64,000 bases of DNA from Eucalyptus grandis (GCF_016545825.1 NC_052614.1:20788559-20852558); one strand, 5' to 3'. Shown: positions 43,851-57,789, counted from the stretch's first letter. The notes: generated from the sequence alone by a model not told the origin. Made by a program: numbers and translations.

Positions 43851-46695
43851 CAAATCACATGGTAAGTGCTGGCTAGTTTTAGTCACTAAAGTGGCGGGAT
43901 TATAAAAAAAAAAAAAAGAAGCCAAGTTAATGTCATCATAATGCACTTTGGCTGCATTTGATAACACATTTGCAAAGCCCTCTACAAAACCATATGTTTA
44001 CTTAATAACATTTCTCTTAAAATTACTTTCCAAGATATTTTTCAATTTATTTTACCAAATGGTCATTACTTTGCGTGTTCTTTAAATTAAAATCTTTGCA
44101 TTTCTCCAAAAGAAAAGTCAAATCAAACACAGTCTATCATTACTATAGGTCCGCAGCCACCAAAGCTACTCCTATCGTCCAGAATCGACCATGAACAGTG
44201 GGCCAGTGGTAGAAAATCTGCATGGCGCAACTCAAAATAGATGACACTGTAGTCCATGATAGAAATTCAGGCAAACCGTTCAACTTGTTATTTAATTTTC
44301 TTAAAGTTTCTATATGCCTATTTAGCACCTCCGTAGCCCCACATTAGTGCTAAATGTCCTTAAATTACACAATAAAAAAAGTCGAAACAATAAACAAGGT
44401 CACACTATATGTTTTCATCGTCTAAAATCAACGGACTTATCAAATATACTACTAGTACTTAATTGCACATTTTGACAAGCTCTAGAACTCAATGGTGTGA
44501 TGCAACAATTTTGGCGAACCTCATTTATGGAGATTGTCATATAAAATCAACAGACTTATCGAAAATACTTGAAATTCTAAGTTATGAAATTGTTGAGTAT
44601 GATTCTCTTATGTCTCTGCTCCCACAGCCTATATCAAAGAATCTTCGGAAAAAAAGGGTGCGGCTCCTAATGACTAATTTAAATGTTGGACGGTCCATTC
44701 TTTATTTCAAACATTCTGCAATAATTTAAAATCATGAGAATTGACAACAAATGTCATCAAATTATTATAAGGGAAAAAATCAATTCCTTTTATATCTGGA
44801 AAATTACGAACTTCTCAGCGTTTCCAAAACATGAGACTCACTGGGATTGTGCGCATGACTGACTTTTCAGGCGGTACATGCTTTTCTTTGTTTTCCAAGT
44901 GAGGCATGAGGATCTTGTATGTGGCATTTTAATCACCTGTGCTTGTAAAGCCTCTGTGTGAGGTTGTTTAGTTTGTAGCGTCTCATCGCACTGCTGACAT
45001 TTATATTTGCACATCTTCACAATCAAGAAGACAAAATTAAAATTGAAATGGAGGGAGATGACCTCCATTTACCGACTGCTCCCAAAAAAAACTCGTCGGA
45101 GGCATTTGACGAATGTAGATTCATTTTTACTATGTTTTAAATAGCTTGCTCAAGAAAAGAGGAAATACTACTCCGTCGAACACTTGAAATTTACAGGCTG
45201 CTTTAGACTTCGTTACGAGAGAAGCGAGAGAAGCGCCCTCATCTAACTGGCCAAGCGGATCAGCGTGCGTACAGGAGGTGACCCAGGGAAGCGCTCTCAT
45301 CTAACTGACAACCATTCTCTTGTTAAGGAGATCTTTGTTACTACAAAGCTCTCACTGGTTTATTTGATTTTGCAGACATCCATCATCGACTTCACGCGAC
45401 TTATAGCCCTTGCCTCCGTCACCGTTCGCATCCTTCAACTCCATGCTGCGACCTCTCTGTTCGCCCCTGTTCCACGGCAGGGGGAGTCACAAAAACTCAG
45501 ATCTCACTCGAGATTTCTTCCCCGGCACCGGCCATCAGTGAAGACGCTTCCAGGACTTCACTTAATTCGTTTGATCATTGTTTGTGACCATCTACTGCAT
45601 CCCCAAGGAAATTGCATAGTGGCAATCCATAAGAAGAGCGATATACTGCTCTGTTCTGGTAGGTTGAGTCCGAGTAAGTTGATCGAAGGCTGAGAGGAAA
45701 ACGATACCGATTGAGGATCTAACGGTAGTCTAAACACTCTTTGATGCCAGTCGCCGCAGGGAATCGCCTTTTGCTATTCTTTTGTTTGAAGCCGATCGGC
45801 CATAGCTGCCGGTATTCACCTTTTGCAAGATCGAAATGAGTATCTTCTGTTTTGGATGTGCGAGAATGAAAACAGAGGCTGAGAATCTAGTTCTCGCTAA
45901 CTTGAAAATAGTACATGTGAGGGATTACATCCGTGATTGCGATTAATCCATGATAGTTTCATGTTGAACCGGTTTTGACCTCAACTAATTCGTCATCGTT
46001 TTGTTAGTCAACTTAGAGTTAGATTTCCGAGAATCTTGAATTTTAAGTGCCTCACATGTTTGCGTACGCGTTTGTCGTAACATATTAGATCACGGATTGT
46101 CTTTGCTGAAGGCTTCTTCTCTGCGGGTCATTTGAGCGAATACGTTTTCAGCATATGCAAATACATACGTCCTCTATCTACATGTCTTCTGGGTTTATAT
46201 GTCATTGCTACACGACACTTACTTCCAGATACATGGGTTCTACGATGCGAATATATGAGCTCCGGCAGTGCAGATATACGAGTGAATGGATGAAGAATGA
46301 CGAGCGAGTTGAGCAAGAATGAAAGGAAGTGTCATGGAGGTTTGAAGAGACGGGAGCTTCCTGAACTTGAGAGTGATGTTATCTTTTTCTTGGTTTTTAG
46401 GGTAACTTGATCTTCTAGATAGTTCTTGAGATTAAAAAAAAGGCAAAAAGACAGAAATTATAAAAACAAAAATTGGAGCAATAATTAAAATATAAAAGAT
46501 CGTTAGCAAATCTCTTAGATCTACGTCTAGGGAATAGTTCATATTAGCATTTAATATCACCAGTGAAGACCTCTGGTAGGAGATTTTTATTAGTCAAAAT
46601 TAAACTTTGGTTTCAACTTTCCTAACGATGACATTTTCCCGAAACAATCCATTTTTTTTATATCAAATACTCAATCTTTTCGTAAGGGTTTTTAA

Positions 46696-47401
46696 GGGCG
46701 TGTTTGGTTGAACTTTTGGGAAAAGCCTTTGGAAAAATGTAAAGGACTTTAAGTTAAAAGGGTTTTTCAAAATGCAAATTGTATTTGTTAAATTGTAGTT
46801 TAAAAATCTATTGTGAAGTACCTTTGAGTAAATAGTGTTTGGAAAAATTATATTTACAAAGGATTTTGGTGATTAAAAACAAAAGAAAAAAATTATCCAA
46901 AAAAAAAATTAAAGAGTTGACCGACAAGACAGGCGACCAACAACGGCCTCAGGCAGCCCTCGGAGACAATCGAGGAGGGCCGCCTGGGACCGGGCGACCT
47001 CTGGCGAGAATCGCTTGGGGTCAGGCGACCTTTGGCGACCCAAATTTGGGTCAAGTGAGTCGTGCCTAAGGTCGCACGAGTCACGCTTGGGTCGCGGCGA
47101 CGCGACTCGCGGGCGATCACCACTAGTCCCCGGCATCGCACGACTAGCCGGTGACCATCATCGCGACCTTGCCAACCTCAGCCGTGACCTCACCGGCCTC
47201 TCTCAAGCTCCTCGCTAACCAGCCACACACCACTGGAGAAGAAGATTAACAGTAGACATGGAGCTACCTTGGGCTTTTATCATTGGCAAGGCAAACTTTA
47301 CCTTAAGGTGGATTTCAAAAATGAAACAAAACACCCAATATTTCGCCTAAAGATCCTTGGAAGCCCAAAGACCCTTCCCAAAGCCAATTCCAAACGCAGC
47401 C
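46696..47401. mobile_element. PIF/Harbinger (Tourist-like) MITE, 706 bp
   Basis: Ends GGGCGTGTTTGGTTGAAC on the left and the complement of GGCTGCGTTTGGAATTGG on the right, flanked by TAA on both sides (46693-46695 and 47402-47404). The GGGCNTGTTTGG type of end with a TWA target is characteristic of Tourist elements. The core near 46920-47220 is GC-rich (GGCGACC strings). No transposase. At the matching place in unit 2 only TAA-AAGCC-TAA is found. Confidence 0.82.
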
Positions 47402-47660
47402 TAAAGTCTCTTGAGGCCATTTTCTTCATCAGGCCTCTCTTCATAGGCTTCACTCCCAACTATGACTCATTCCTATTGAGTTACTTCACCGTGTTGGTGT
47501 CGACTATACCTTTTGAGTAATCGTCAGTATCCTCCTTGCCTTCTGTCATGGGTTTCGCAAGAAAAGGCGAGGAAGATCTCGACGATGTAGATAATGATCA
47601 CAAGGGCATAGCCAATGCTAACATTGATGAAGCGGCCCAACAAGGAGGCATAGCTAGTAG

Positions 47661-48100
47661 TAGGAGTGTAAATAGTTTGGTTTGGTTAAGTTTTTTTGGA
47701 ACACTAAACCGATAAGGAAATTTATTGAACCGAATCAAATTTCATCCAAACCAAATCCAATTCGAACCGAAACCGAAATCTTTTTTATCCTTTGTTTCCT
47801 TTTCTTTGGTTTTTTTTTTTCCTTCTTCTTCTTCTTCATTGGCCGGTCACCAGCCACAATGTTGGCGACCGGCCAATGAAGAAGAAGAAAGAAAAAAAAA
47901 AAAATCAAAAATGAATTTAAAAAATAACAAAAATAAAAAGAAAAATTTTAGATTTTATTGGTTTGGTTCGGTTAACCGAACCGATTAAAAAATTTCGATT
48001 TTTGATGAGAACTCGAACCAAATTAGAACCGAACCGAAAAAAAAAAATTTGAATTTTTCGATTCGGTTCGGTTCGGTTTGTTCGGTTTTTGACATCCCTA
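47661..48100. mobile_element. hAT-type foldback MITE, 440 bp
   Basis: Ends TAGGAGTGTAAA and TTTTTGACATCCCTA form imperfect inverted repeats. 8-bp flanks GCTAGTAG (47653-47660) and GCTAGCGG (48101-48108) match at 6 of 8 positions, the target size of hAT elements. The empty site in unit 2 is GCTGGCGG at 54358-54365. Inside, a TTGGCCGGTC...GACCGGCCAA hairpin lies at 47839-47876, and GGTTCGGTT repeats run inwards from both ends. Confidence 0.8.
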
Positions 48101-51100
48101 GCTAGCGGTGAATCCCATGAGGAAGGGAACGGTGAAGAATATGGCCCTCACCAACATGATCATGTAGCAGATGTCAGTCCAATTAGAGGTTTGCCTCGCC
48201 ATCATCGACCTAGGGAGTGAGATCACAATGAGCATCCCCTTTAGGACTTAACTTGCACATCAATTATCTTCGGGTCCTTCTTTATGCATACCATTGCCTC
48301 GCTCATCAATCTTTTGTCTTCCCAAATTAAAAAATTAAAAAAGAAAATCTTATTTGTCATCACAATGTTCCCTCGTAAACCGTAACTATATATACAAGAA
48401 GTTGAAAAAATAAAAATAAAAAATATTCCGTGCCCTATTTTCCTCCCTTTTCCTTGAATTTGTTTTCCTTATTTCGTAGTTGAGCCATAAATTCAAATCC
48501 ATTCGAACTCTAAGTTTTTGAATTCATTAGATAGAAGTTTACCCGATGCCGCAAGTATCAAGTTAAATAAGTCTTTATTTCAAGTTCTTCATTAGATACT
48601 GTGCCATCTTGCATAATTTGATATGTGAGGAACATATTAAGAAGAGTAGATCAGTATAATAGAGTCTAATTAGTAAGAATAAGCTTTGTTGATGCGCGAA
48701 GGGGTGGATCCTCAAGAAGACGGTAATGGACCCGAATGCTTTGAAGTATTTGCACTGCCAAAAAAAAAAAAGTGGTCGGATGTTTGTCCGCCGTGGATCT
48801 CCAATGCGCAGATCAATGTCTTTTTTGAAAAGGACATTTGTATTTTGTAGAGGGAGATCATGGGCTGACTTAACTGGGCTTATTCACAAGTTAGTATGAA
48901 CTATATAAGCTTTTTCTTACTTATAGGGCCCAATTTATTTTTTTATTTTTTATTTTTTGTATTCGGCAAGATTGGCCCAACCAATGCGATGAATCAAGCC
49001 GAATTCTCTCCTTACTTTAGTACAGTTCCGAGAGAAGTGACAGCTTGGTCAAGCTACTAGCCTACTACGCAACGCATCACGAAGCAACGTGACAACATTC
49101 AAAAGGCGACAGGATACGAGTGGCAGCTCAATGTTCAGGACAAGTACATATACATGATCTTGTAGGGCTAAATGCAACTCTATCAAAGTAAAAAAGTCCA
49201 CTCCATCTTAAAATAACAATAGAACGATCCAATGAAATAGTCATCAATTAGAAGTTAAAAAAAAATATATATTCTCCTGTGCTTTTATGCTTTTTCTAAT
49301 CAAATCCTGACATTTTTAATTTTCTAACAAAATCTTTATACTTGTGCAAATAGTCAAATGAAGATCTTCCAACACCATATTTGACCAAACTCATCCGATA
49401 CAATCCTCCAATAACATCAGGATGCTACCATGGAAAAAAAAAGAGAAGAAAAGAATTAGTCAACATTGACAAAATGGTGCACACATCACGCTCTGATGTC
49501 GTAAGACAATTGCGTCCCCGGACTTGATTAGATAATTTGTGCAAGTGAAAAATATTTTATTAGAAAAATTAAGAATTCAAAAATTCAAAATTCATGAAAG
49601 TATAGGAGCGGAAAGCAAAATTTTTCCAGAATTAAAATATCCGATGGAAAAGCATCATAGGAGGGGAAATTCTCACATATGTTGAGTTCAAGGCCCAACC
49701 ACATATTATCACATGGAGTTCATATAAAAAGAAAAAAGGAGGATGATTTCTAAACTCCCAACATGACCATGACCGCGTGCACAAATATGGTGGCTCATCC
49801 ATAAGCCTTGCTTGTCCGTGGCTCGTGAGGTGGCTCATCCGCAAATCTAACGGCCGCGGCTCATCTGCGGCTGCGAGCCTTGACAGCGAGCTTGATATCC
49901 CAATGGCCATCAACTGTGAGCTCAAATAGCAAATAATAAACAGATGAACAAAGTCAGGGGCTTGAGCGCGGCATGGGCGAGCAACGCCAACAACACTTAA
50001 ACGCACCTGGCCATGGACGGACTATGCTAACGAACAGCCAAGGACGAACTATTTGCTGACGGCAGCCTTGAAGGCATTCGGCCATCAACAGCCAAATTTC
50101 GAGAGCAACGCCAGCGGAGGCTAGAAGCGACGCCAGCAGAGGCTAGACGCGGTGCTGGCAAAGTGAAGGAGGAACTAAATTAGTTTAACACACTCTTGAG
50201 AATTGAGATGACATGGTCAGAAATCTGTGCCCTTCTCTTCTGCCACTAAAATCTCATCCTAGAAGAAATTATAATTGCTTGTAGATATCATCTAGTTAGT
50301 CTCTTCTACAATCAGTTTGGTCCACTTCACAAACATTGGCACAGGAAAGACAAATATCTTCTCCACTTAGATCTAGTCATCCATGACAGCACAATGCTAG
50401 GATCAAGGATTGAACGAGTAATCTTGACAGATTTTGAAGGCGTTCGTGCAAAATTGATTTAACAATCTCCGTTTGGGACATTCCAAAATTGCCTAGTTCG
50501 GCTTCTTTTTTTTTCTAAAAGCAGAGTAGATTCCATATGCGAATTGCATTCCTATTTCCAGGAAACTTGTCCCTCGACCCCAATGCACTTGAGTGGTTTG
50601 TCAAGAAGAGTGCTAGTATTCTCATGAACCCATCGAATTAGCTTCTATACCCTTAATCATAATGCATAGAGATCCACTCAGTTTTTCCTGACACTACGTC
50701 TGCATTATCTTGCAGGACATGTACTTTGCCAGTCCTGGCTGCGAAGACTTCTCACTCGGAAAAACCCCAAGGGTTGCGGATACAATGTAAATTGCCTAAG
50801 GAACAATCAATGCCGTCTTTTTTCATGTTTCATTTTCCAGATTTTCTCCATCTCATCATCCTAGAATAGGAAAAGATGAGCTAGTCTTCTAACGAGTAAG
50901 TTAAAATTCATTTCTTCATCAAACTAAGCTGGGGATTAACTTTTTGCTGCAGCAACTTGTGTCCTCTGATTCTAGATCTTTACTAATACCTTAGCGACCT
51001 GCTTTGTTGTTATATTATATATCGAGTTTGAGATGTGTACAAAACTTTGAAGGATTTTGATTTGTTCAAATTCGGTGTGCGCTTTAATCGAGTCAAATTT

Positions 51101-51289
51101 GGATTTTTTGGGCAATGGAAAATTTGATTTTGTTTTCTGTTCGAGGAAGAGTATTATTTATTTTTGACCGTTTCGACTTTGTGGGCTCTTTGTTTATATC
51201 GCATATGGCTCATAATTTTATCAATAAGGTCGAAGAGAACATTTCTTTTATATATATTCATTTCATAATCCAATTCCAATCCACTTGGT

Positions 51290-54200
51290 AGCACAATTCA
51301 CATGGTAATGCTGGCTAGTTTTAGTCACTAAAGTGGCGGAGTAAAAAAAAAAAGTTAATGTCATCATAATGCACTTTCACTGCATTTGCTAACACATTTG
51401 CAAAACCCCTACAAAATTATACGTTTACAAAATAACATTTCTCTTAAAATTATTTTTAAAGATATTTTTCAATTTATTTTACCAAATGGTCGTTACTTTG
51501 TGTGCTTTTTAAATTAAAATCTTTGCATTTCTCCAAAAGAAAAGTCAAATCAAACACAGCCTATCATTACCATAGGTCCTCAGCCACCAAAGCTACTCCT
51601 ATCGTCAAGAATCGACCATGGACAGTGGGCCAGTGAGCCTGTGGTAGAAAATCTGCATGGCGCAACTCAAAATAAATGACACTGTAGTCCATGATAGAAA
51701 TTCAGGCAAACCGCTCGACTTGTTATTTAATTTTCTTGAAGTTTTCTATAGGCTCATTTAGCACCTCCGTAGCCCCACATCAGTGCTAAATGTCCTTAAA
51801 TTGCACAATAAAAAAGTCGAAAACAATAAACGAGATCCCGCGATATATTTTCATTGTCTAAAATCAACGGACTTATCAAATATACTAGTACTTGATTGCA
51901 CATTGACAAGCTCTAGAACTCAATGGCATGATGCAACAATTTTGGCGAACCTCATTTGTGAAGATTTTCATATAAAATCAACAGACTTATCAAATATACT
52001 TGAAATTCTGACTTATGAAATTGTTGAGTAGGATTCTCTTATGTCTTTGCTCCCATAGCTTATATCAAAGAATCTTTGGAAAAAAAGGGTGCGGCTCCTA
52101 ATGACTAATTTAAACGTTCGACGGTCCATTCTTTATTTCAAACATTCTGCAATAATTTAAAATCATGAGGATTGACAACAAATGTCATCAAATTATTATA
52201 AGAAAAAAACTCAATTCCTTTTATATCTGGAAAATTACGAATTTCTCAGCGTTTCCAAAACATGAGACTTACTGGAATTGTGTGCATGACTGACTTTTCA
52301 GGTGGTACATGCCTTTCTTTATTTTCCAAGTGAGGCACGAGGATCTTGTATGTGGCATTTTAATCACCTGTGGTTGCAAAGCCTCTGCATGAGCTTGTTT
52401 AGTTTGTAGCGTCTCATCGGGCTGCTGACAATTATATTTGCACATCTTCACAATCAAGAAGACAAAATTGAAATTGAAATGGAGGGAAATGACCTCCATT
52501 TACCGACTGCTCCTAAAAAACTCGTCGGAGGTATTTGACGAATATAGATTCATTTTTACTATGTTTTAAATAGCTTGCTCAAGAAAAGAGGGAATACTAC
52601 CCCGTTGAACACTTGAAATTTACAGGCTGCTTTAGACTTCGTGACGAGAGAAGCGAGAGAAGCGCCCTCATCTAACTGGCCAAGCGGATCAGGGCGCGTA
52701 CAGCGACAACCATTCTCTTGTTAAAAAGATCTTTGTTACTACAAAGCTCTCACTGGTTTATTTGATTTTGCAGACCTCCATCATCATTGACTTCAGGCGA
52801 CTTATAGCCCTTGCCTCCGCCACGGTTCACTTCCTTCAACTCCATGGTGCGACATCTCTGTTCGCCCCTGTTCCACGGCAGGGGGAGTCACAAAAACTCA
52901 GATCTCGCTCGAGATTTCTTCCCTGGCACCGGCCATCAGTGAAGACGCTTCCAGGACTTCACTCATTCGTTTGATCATTGTTTGTGACCATCTACTGCAT
53001 CTCCAAGGTAATTGTATAGTGGCAATCCAAAAGAAAACACCGATTACTGCTCTGTTCTGGTAGGTTGAGTCCGAGTAATTTGATCGAAGTCTGAGAGGAA
53101 AACGATACCGATTGAGGATCTAACGGTAGTCTAAACACACTTTGATGCCAGTCGCTGCAGGGAATCGTCTTTTGCTATTCTTTTGTTTAAAGCCGATCGG
53201 CCATAGCTGCTGGTATTCACCTTTTGCAAGATCGAAATGAGTATCTTCTGTTTTGGGTGTGCAAGAACGAAAACAGAGGCTGAGAATCTAGTTCTTGTTC
53301 TTGCTAACATCCGTGAAAACGATAGTTTCATGTTGAACCGGTTTTGACCTCCACTAATTCGTCATCGTTTTGTTAGTCAACTTAGAGTTAAATTTCCGAG
53401 AATCTTGATTTTTAATATGCCTCACATGTTTGCGTACGCGTTTGTCTTAAGATATTAGATCACGGATTGTCTTTGCTGAAGGCTTCTTCTCTGCAGGTCA
53501 TTTGAGCGAATGCATTTCCAGCATATGCGAATACATGCGTCCTCTATCTACATGTCTTCTGGGTTTACATGTCATTGCTACACAACACTTGCTTCCAAAT
53601 ACATGGGTTCTACGATGCGAATATATGAGCTCCGGCAGTGCAGATACACGAGTGAATGGATGAAGAATGACGAGCGAGTTGAGCAAGAATGAAAGGAAGT
53701 GTAATGGAGGTTTGAAGAGATGGAAGCTTCCTGAACTTGAGAGTGATGTTATCTTTTTCTTGGTTTTCAGGCTTACTTGATCTGCTAGATAGTTATTGAG
53801 ATTTTATTTTATTTTATTTTTTAAAAAGGCAAAAAGACAGAAATTATAAAAACAAAAAATGGAGTAATAATTAAAATATAAAAAATCATTAGCAAATCTC
53901 TTAGATCTACGTCTAGGAAATATTTTATATTTAGCATTGAATGTCATCAATGAAGACCTCTATTAGGAGATTTCTATTAGTCAAAATTAAACTTCGGTTT
54001 AAATTTTAGGGACTTAGCTCACGGGACTTTAGAAGTCCTTGGGCTTTCAACTTTCCTAATGATGACATTTTCCCAAAGCAATCCATTTTTTTTTTAAATA
54101 TAAAATACTCAATTTGTTGATAAGGGGTTTTAAAAGCCTAAAGTCTCTTGGGGCCATTTTCTTCATCGGGCCCTTCTTCACTATGGCTCCTTCCTATTGA

Positions 54201-57200
54201 GCTGCTTCATTAGTGTTGGCGTCAGTTATACCTTTTGAGTAAATCGCCAATGTCTTCCTTGCCTTCTCTCATGGGTTTCAGAACCTGTGAGAAAAGGTGA
54301 GGAAGACCTTGGCGATCACGAGGCATTGGTGAAGCGGCCCAACAAGAAGGAAGCATAGCTGGCGGTGAATCCCATGAGGAAGGGCATGGTGAGAATATGG
54401 CCCCCGCCAACATGATCATCTAGCAGATGTCAATCCAATTAGAGGTCCGCCCCACCATCATCCACCCACGGAGTGAGATCACATTGAGCATCCTTGTTAG
54501 GACTTAACTTGCATGTCAAATATCTTCGGGTCCTTCTTTATGTATACTACTACCTCGCTCATCGATCCTTTGTCTTCCCAAATTAAAAATAAAAAAATAA
54601 AACAAAAAAGAAAATCCTATTTATCATCACAATGTTCCCATGTAAACCGTAACTATAAGTTGAAAAAATAAGAATAAAAAATATTTTGAGCCCTATTTTC
54701 CTCCATTTTCCTTGAATTTATTTTCCTTATTTCGTAGTTGAGCTATGAATTTAGATTCATTCAAATTCCAAGTTGTTGAATTCATTCGAAAGAAGTTTAC
54801 CTAATGCTGCAAGTATCAAGTTAAATAAGTATTTGTTTCAAGTTCTTTATTAGATACAGTGCCCTATTGCATAATTTGATATGTGAAGAACATATTAAGA
54901 AGAATAGATCAGAATGATAGAGTCTAATTAGTAGGAGTAAGCTTTGTTGATGCACGATTTGGGCGGATCCTCAAGGAGACGATAATGTACCTGAATTCTT
55001 TGAAATATTTGCACCGCCAAAAATTAAAAAAGTGGTCGGGTGTTTGTCCTTCGTGGATCTCCAATGCCCAGAACAATGTCTTTTTCTGGAAGGAGATGCT
55101 AAATATTGAGAAGGCATATATTGCCAAAGGACATTTGTACATTGTAGAGGGAGATCATGGGCTTTCTGTACTGGGCTTATTAACAAGTCAATGTGAACTA
55201 TAAGCTTTTTCTTACCTGTAGGCCCAATTTTTTTCTTGTATTGGTCAAGCTTGGCCCAACCCATGCGATGAATCAAGCAGAATTCTCTTCCTACTTTAGT
55301 ACAGTTCCAAGAGAAGCGACAGCTTATTCAAGCTACCACGCAACGCATAACGAAGCAACGTGACAACATTCGAGAAAAGTGACAGGTTACGAGTGGTAGG
55401 TCAATATTCAGGACAAGTGATCCATACACATGATCTTGTAGAGCTAAATGCAACTCTATCAAAGTAAAAAAGTTTGCTCTATCTTAAAATAACAACAAAG
55501 CAATCTAATGAAATAGTCATCAATTAGAAGTAAAAAAAAAAAAAAAACTTTTTTCTGTGCTTTTATAATTTTTTTTTAATTTTCTGACAAAATCCTTGCA
55601 CAAATAGTTAAATGAAGATCTTCCAACACCATATTTGGCCGAACTCATCCGATATGATTGTCCAACAACATCAGGACATTTTATTGACATGGATGCTACC
55701 ATGGAAAAAGAAAAGAAAAAATAAAATAAAAAAATTCAACATTGATAAAATTGTGTCCATGTCATGCTCTAATGCCATTCGATAGTCGCATCCCCAAATT
55801 TGGCATTGGGAGACTTAATTAAATAATTTGTGCAAGTGAAATAATTTGATTAAAAAAATTAAGAATAAAAAAATTTGTGAAAGTATAGGAGCGGAAAGCA
55901 AAATTTTTCCAGAATTAAAATATGGAGAAGTATCGTTGGAGGGGAAATTCTCACATAGATTGAGTTCAAGGCCCGACCACATACAACCACATGGAGTTCG
56001 TACAAAAAAAAACAAGAATGATGATTTCTAAACTCCCAACATGACCACGACCACGCGCACAAATATGGTGGCTCATCCCCAAGCCTTGCTTGTCCATGGC
56101 TCGTGAGGCAGCTCATCCACATATCTAGCGGCCACGGCTCATCCGTCGCTGTGAGCCTTGACAGCGAGCTCGATATCCCAGTGGCCATCAACTGCGAGCT
56201 CAAATAGCAAATAATAAACAGATGAACGAAGTTGGGGGCTCGAGCGTGGCACGGGCGAGCAATGCCAACGACACATAAACGCGCTCAGCCATGGACGGAC
56301 TATGCTAATGAGCAGCCAAGGACGAACTATATGCTGACGGCAGCCTTGAACGCATTCGGCCATCGACAGCCAAAATATGGAGAGTGACACCAGTGGAGGC
56401 TAGAAGCGACACCAGCAGAGGCTAGACGCGGCGCCGGCAAAGTGAAGGAGGAACTAAAATTAGTTGAACACACTCTTGAGAATTGAGATGACAAAGTCAG
56501 TAGTCTGTGCCCTTTTCTTCTGCCACTAAAATCTCATCCTAGAAGAAATTAGAATTGCTTGTAAATATCATCTAGTTAGTCTCTTCTACCATCAGTTTTG
56601 TCCACTTCACAAACATTGGCACAGGAAAGACAAATATCTTCTCCTTTTAGATCTAGTCATCCATGACAACACAATGCTAGGATCAAGGATTGAACATCTT
56701 AGTAATCTTGACAGATTTTGGAGGCGTTCGTGCAAGATTGATATAATGATCACCGTTTGGGACATCCCAAAATTGCCTACTTCAGCTTGTTTTTCCTAAA
56801 AGCAGAGTAGATTCCATATGCAAATTGCATTCCTGTTTCTAGGAAACTTGTCCCTCGACCACAATGCACTTGAGTGGTTTATTAAGAAGAGTGCTAGCAG
56901 TCTCATGGAGCCATCGATTTAGCTTCTATACCCTTAACCATAATGCATAGAGATCCATTCAGTTTTTCCTGACACCACGTCTGCATTATCCTGCAGGACA
57001 TGTACTTTTCCTGTCCTGGCTGCGAAGACTTCTCACTTGGAAAAACCCCAGGGGCTTGCAGATACACTGTAAAATGCCTAAGGAGCAATCAATGCTGTCT
57101 TTTTTCATTTTTTATTTTCCAGATTTTTTCTCCATCTCATCAACCTAGAGCAGGAAAAGAAGAGTTAGTCTTCTAACGGGTAAGTTAAATTCATTTCTTC

Positions 57201-57487
57201 ATCAAACTAAGCTGGGATTAACTTTTTGCTGCAACAACTTGTGCCCTATGATGCTAGATCTTTACTAATACCTTCGCGACCTGCTTTGTTGTTAAATTAT
57301 ATATCGAGTTTGAGATGTGTACAAAACCTTGAAGGATTTTGATTTGTTCAAATTCGGTGTGCGCTTTAATCGAGTCAAATTTGGATTTTTTGGGCAATGG
57401 AAAATTTGATTTTGTTTTCTGTTCGAGGAAGAGTATTATTTATTTTTGACCGTTTCGACTTCGTGGGCTCTTTGATTATATCGCATA
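51290..57487 (+). repeat. Tandem direct duplication, unit 2 (about 6.2 kb)
   Basis: The same sequence order as 43853-51230, shorter mainly because it lacks the two MITEs. The last 250 bp (57250-57487) match 51000-51225 closely. No recognised gene. The 55900-56450 part, with AGCGAGCT/GGCTAGA-type strings, matches 49640-50180 and looks like an older repeat carried along with the unit. 56570-56780 matches 20510-20690. Confidence 0.85.
54131..54141. other. Possible transposon excision footprint
   Basis: TAA-AAGCC-TAA lies where unit 1 has TAA, the 706-bp MITE, then TAA. The 5 extra bases resemble the last bases of the element (AGCC). This is consistent with excision leaving a footprint after the duplication. 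Confidence 0.5.
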
Positions 57488-57510
57488 TGGAGGAAAGACT
57501 TCTTTATAAA

Positions 57511-57518
<8 letters not shown>

Positions 57519-57550
<32 letters not shown>
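57519..57550. repeat. (AT)n microsatellite
   Basis: Sixteen AT units follow ATACATACAT, just beyond the end of tandem unit 2. Likely length-polymorphic. Confidence 0.95.
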
Positions 57551-57554
<4 letters not shown>

Positions 57555-57789
57555 TTGTGGGGTCAGTAGATTTGTCGAAGGAAATAAAATGAAAAGGCGT
57601 GGGTTCTAATTTTCTCATCTCCTTCAACCACAGCAGCGCAAAAAGAAAAGAAAAAGGTGGAGTTCTCCTTCTAGCCACGCGGAGAGGAAGAGGAAGAGGA
57701 ACACACGGTGATCGTTTTTTGCGCGAAGAGTTTACATCCTCCTTCTCTTTCCGGAGATACGGGTGTTTAAAACTGTAATTCTCCACAAG

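Larger units (their letters stand above)
43853..51230 (+). repeat. Tandem direct duplication, unit 1 (about 7.4 kb)
   Basis: From TGGTAGCACA at 43854 to CATATCGCATATGG-like sequence near 51210, this is repeated in the same direction at 51290-57487. Matching blocks include 44140-44330, 44820-45070, 45340-45600, 46080-46320, 49640-50180 and 50280-51210. Short frames shared by both units (45004-44838 minus, 46316-46128 minus, 45265-45693 plus in part) have no recognised domain. Unit 1 carries two elements missing from unit 2 (46696-47401, 47661-48100) and an extra copy of GAAGCGCYCTCATCTAACTG near 45280. Confidence 0.85.

Noticed and set aside
43524..43967. 147-codon minus-strand open frame
   Set aside because: Lys/Glu and Ser/Phe runs over GA- and CT-rich tracts; low-complexity, with no start context.
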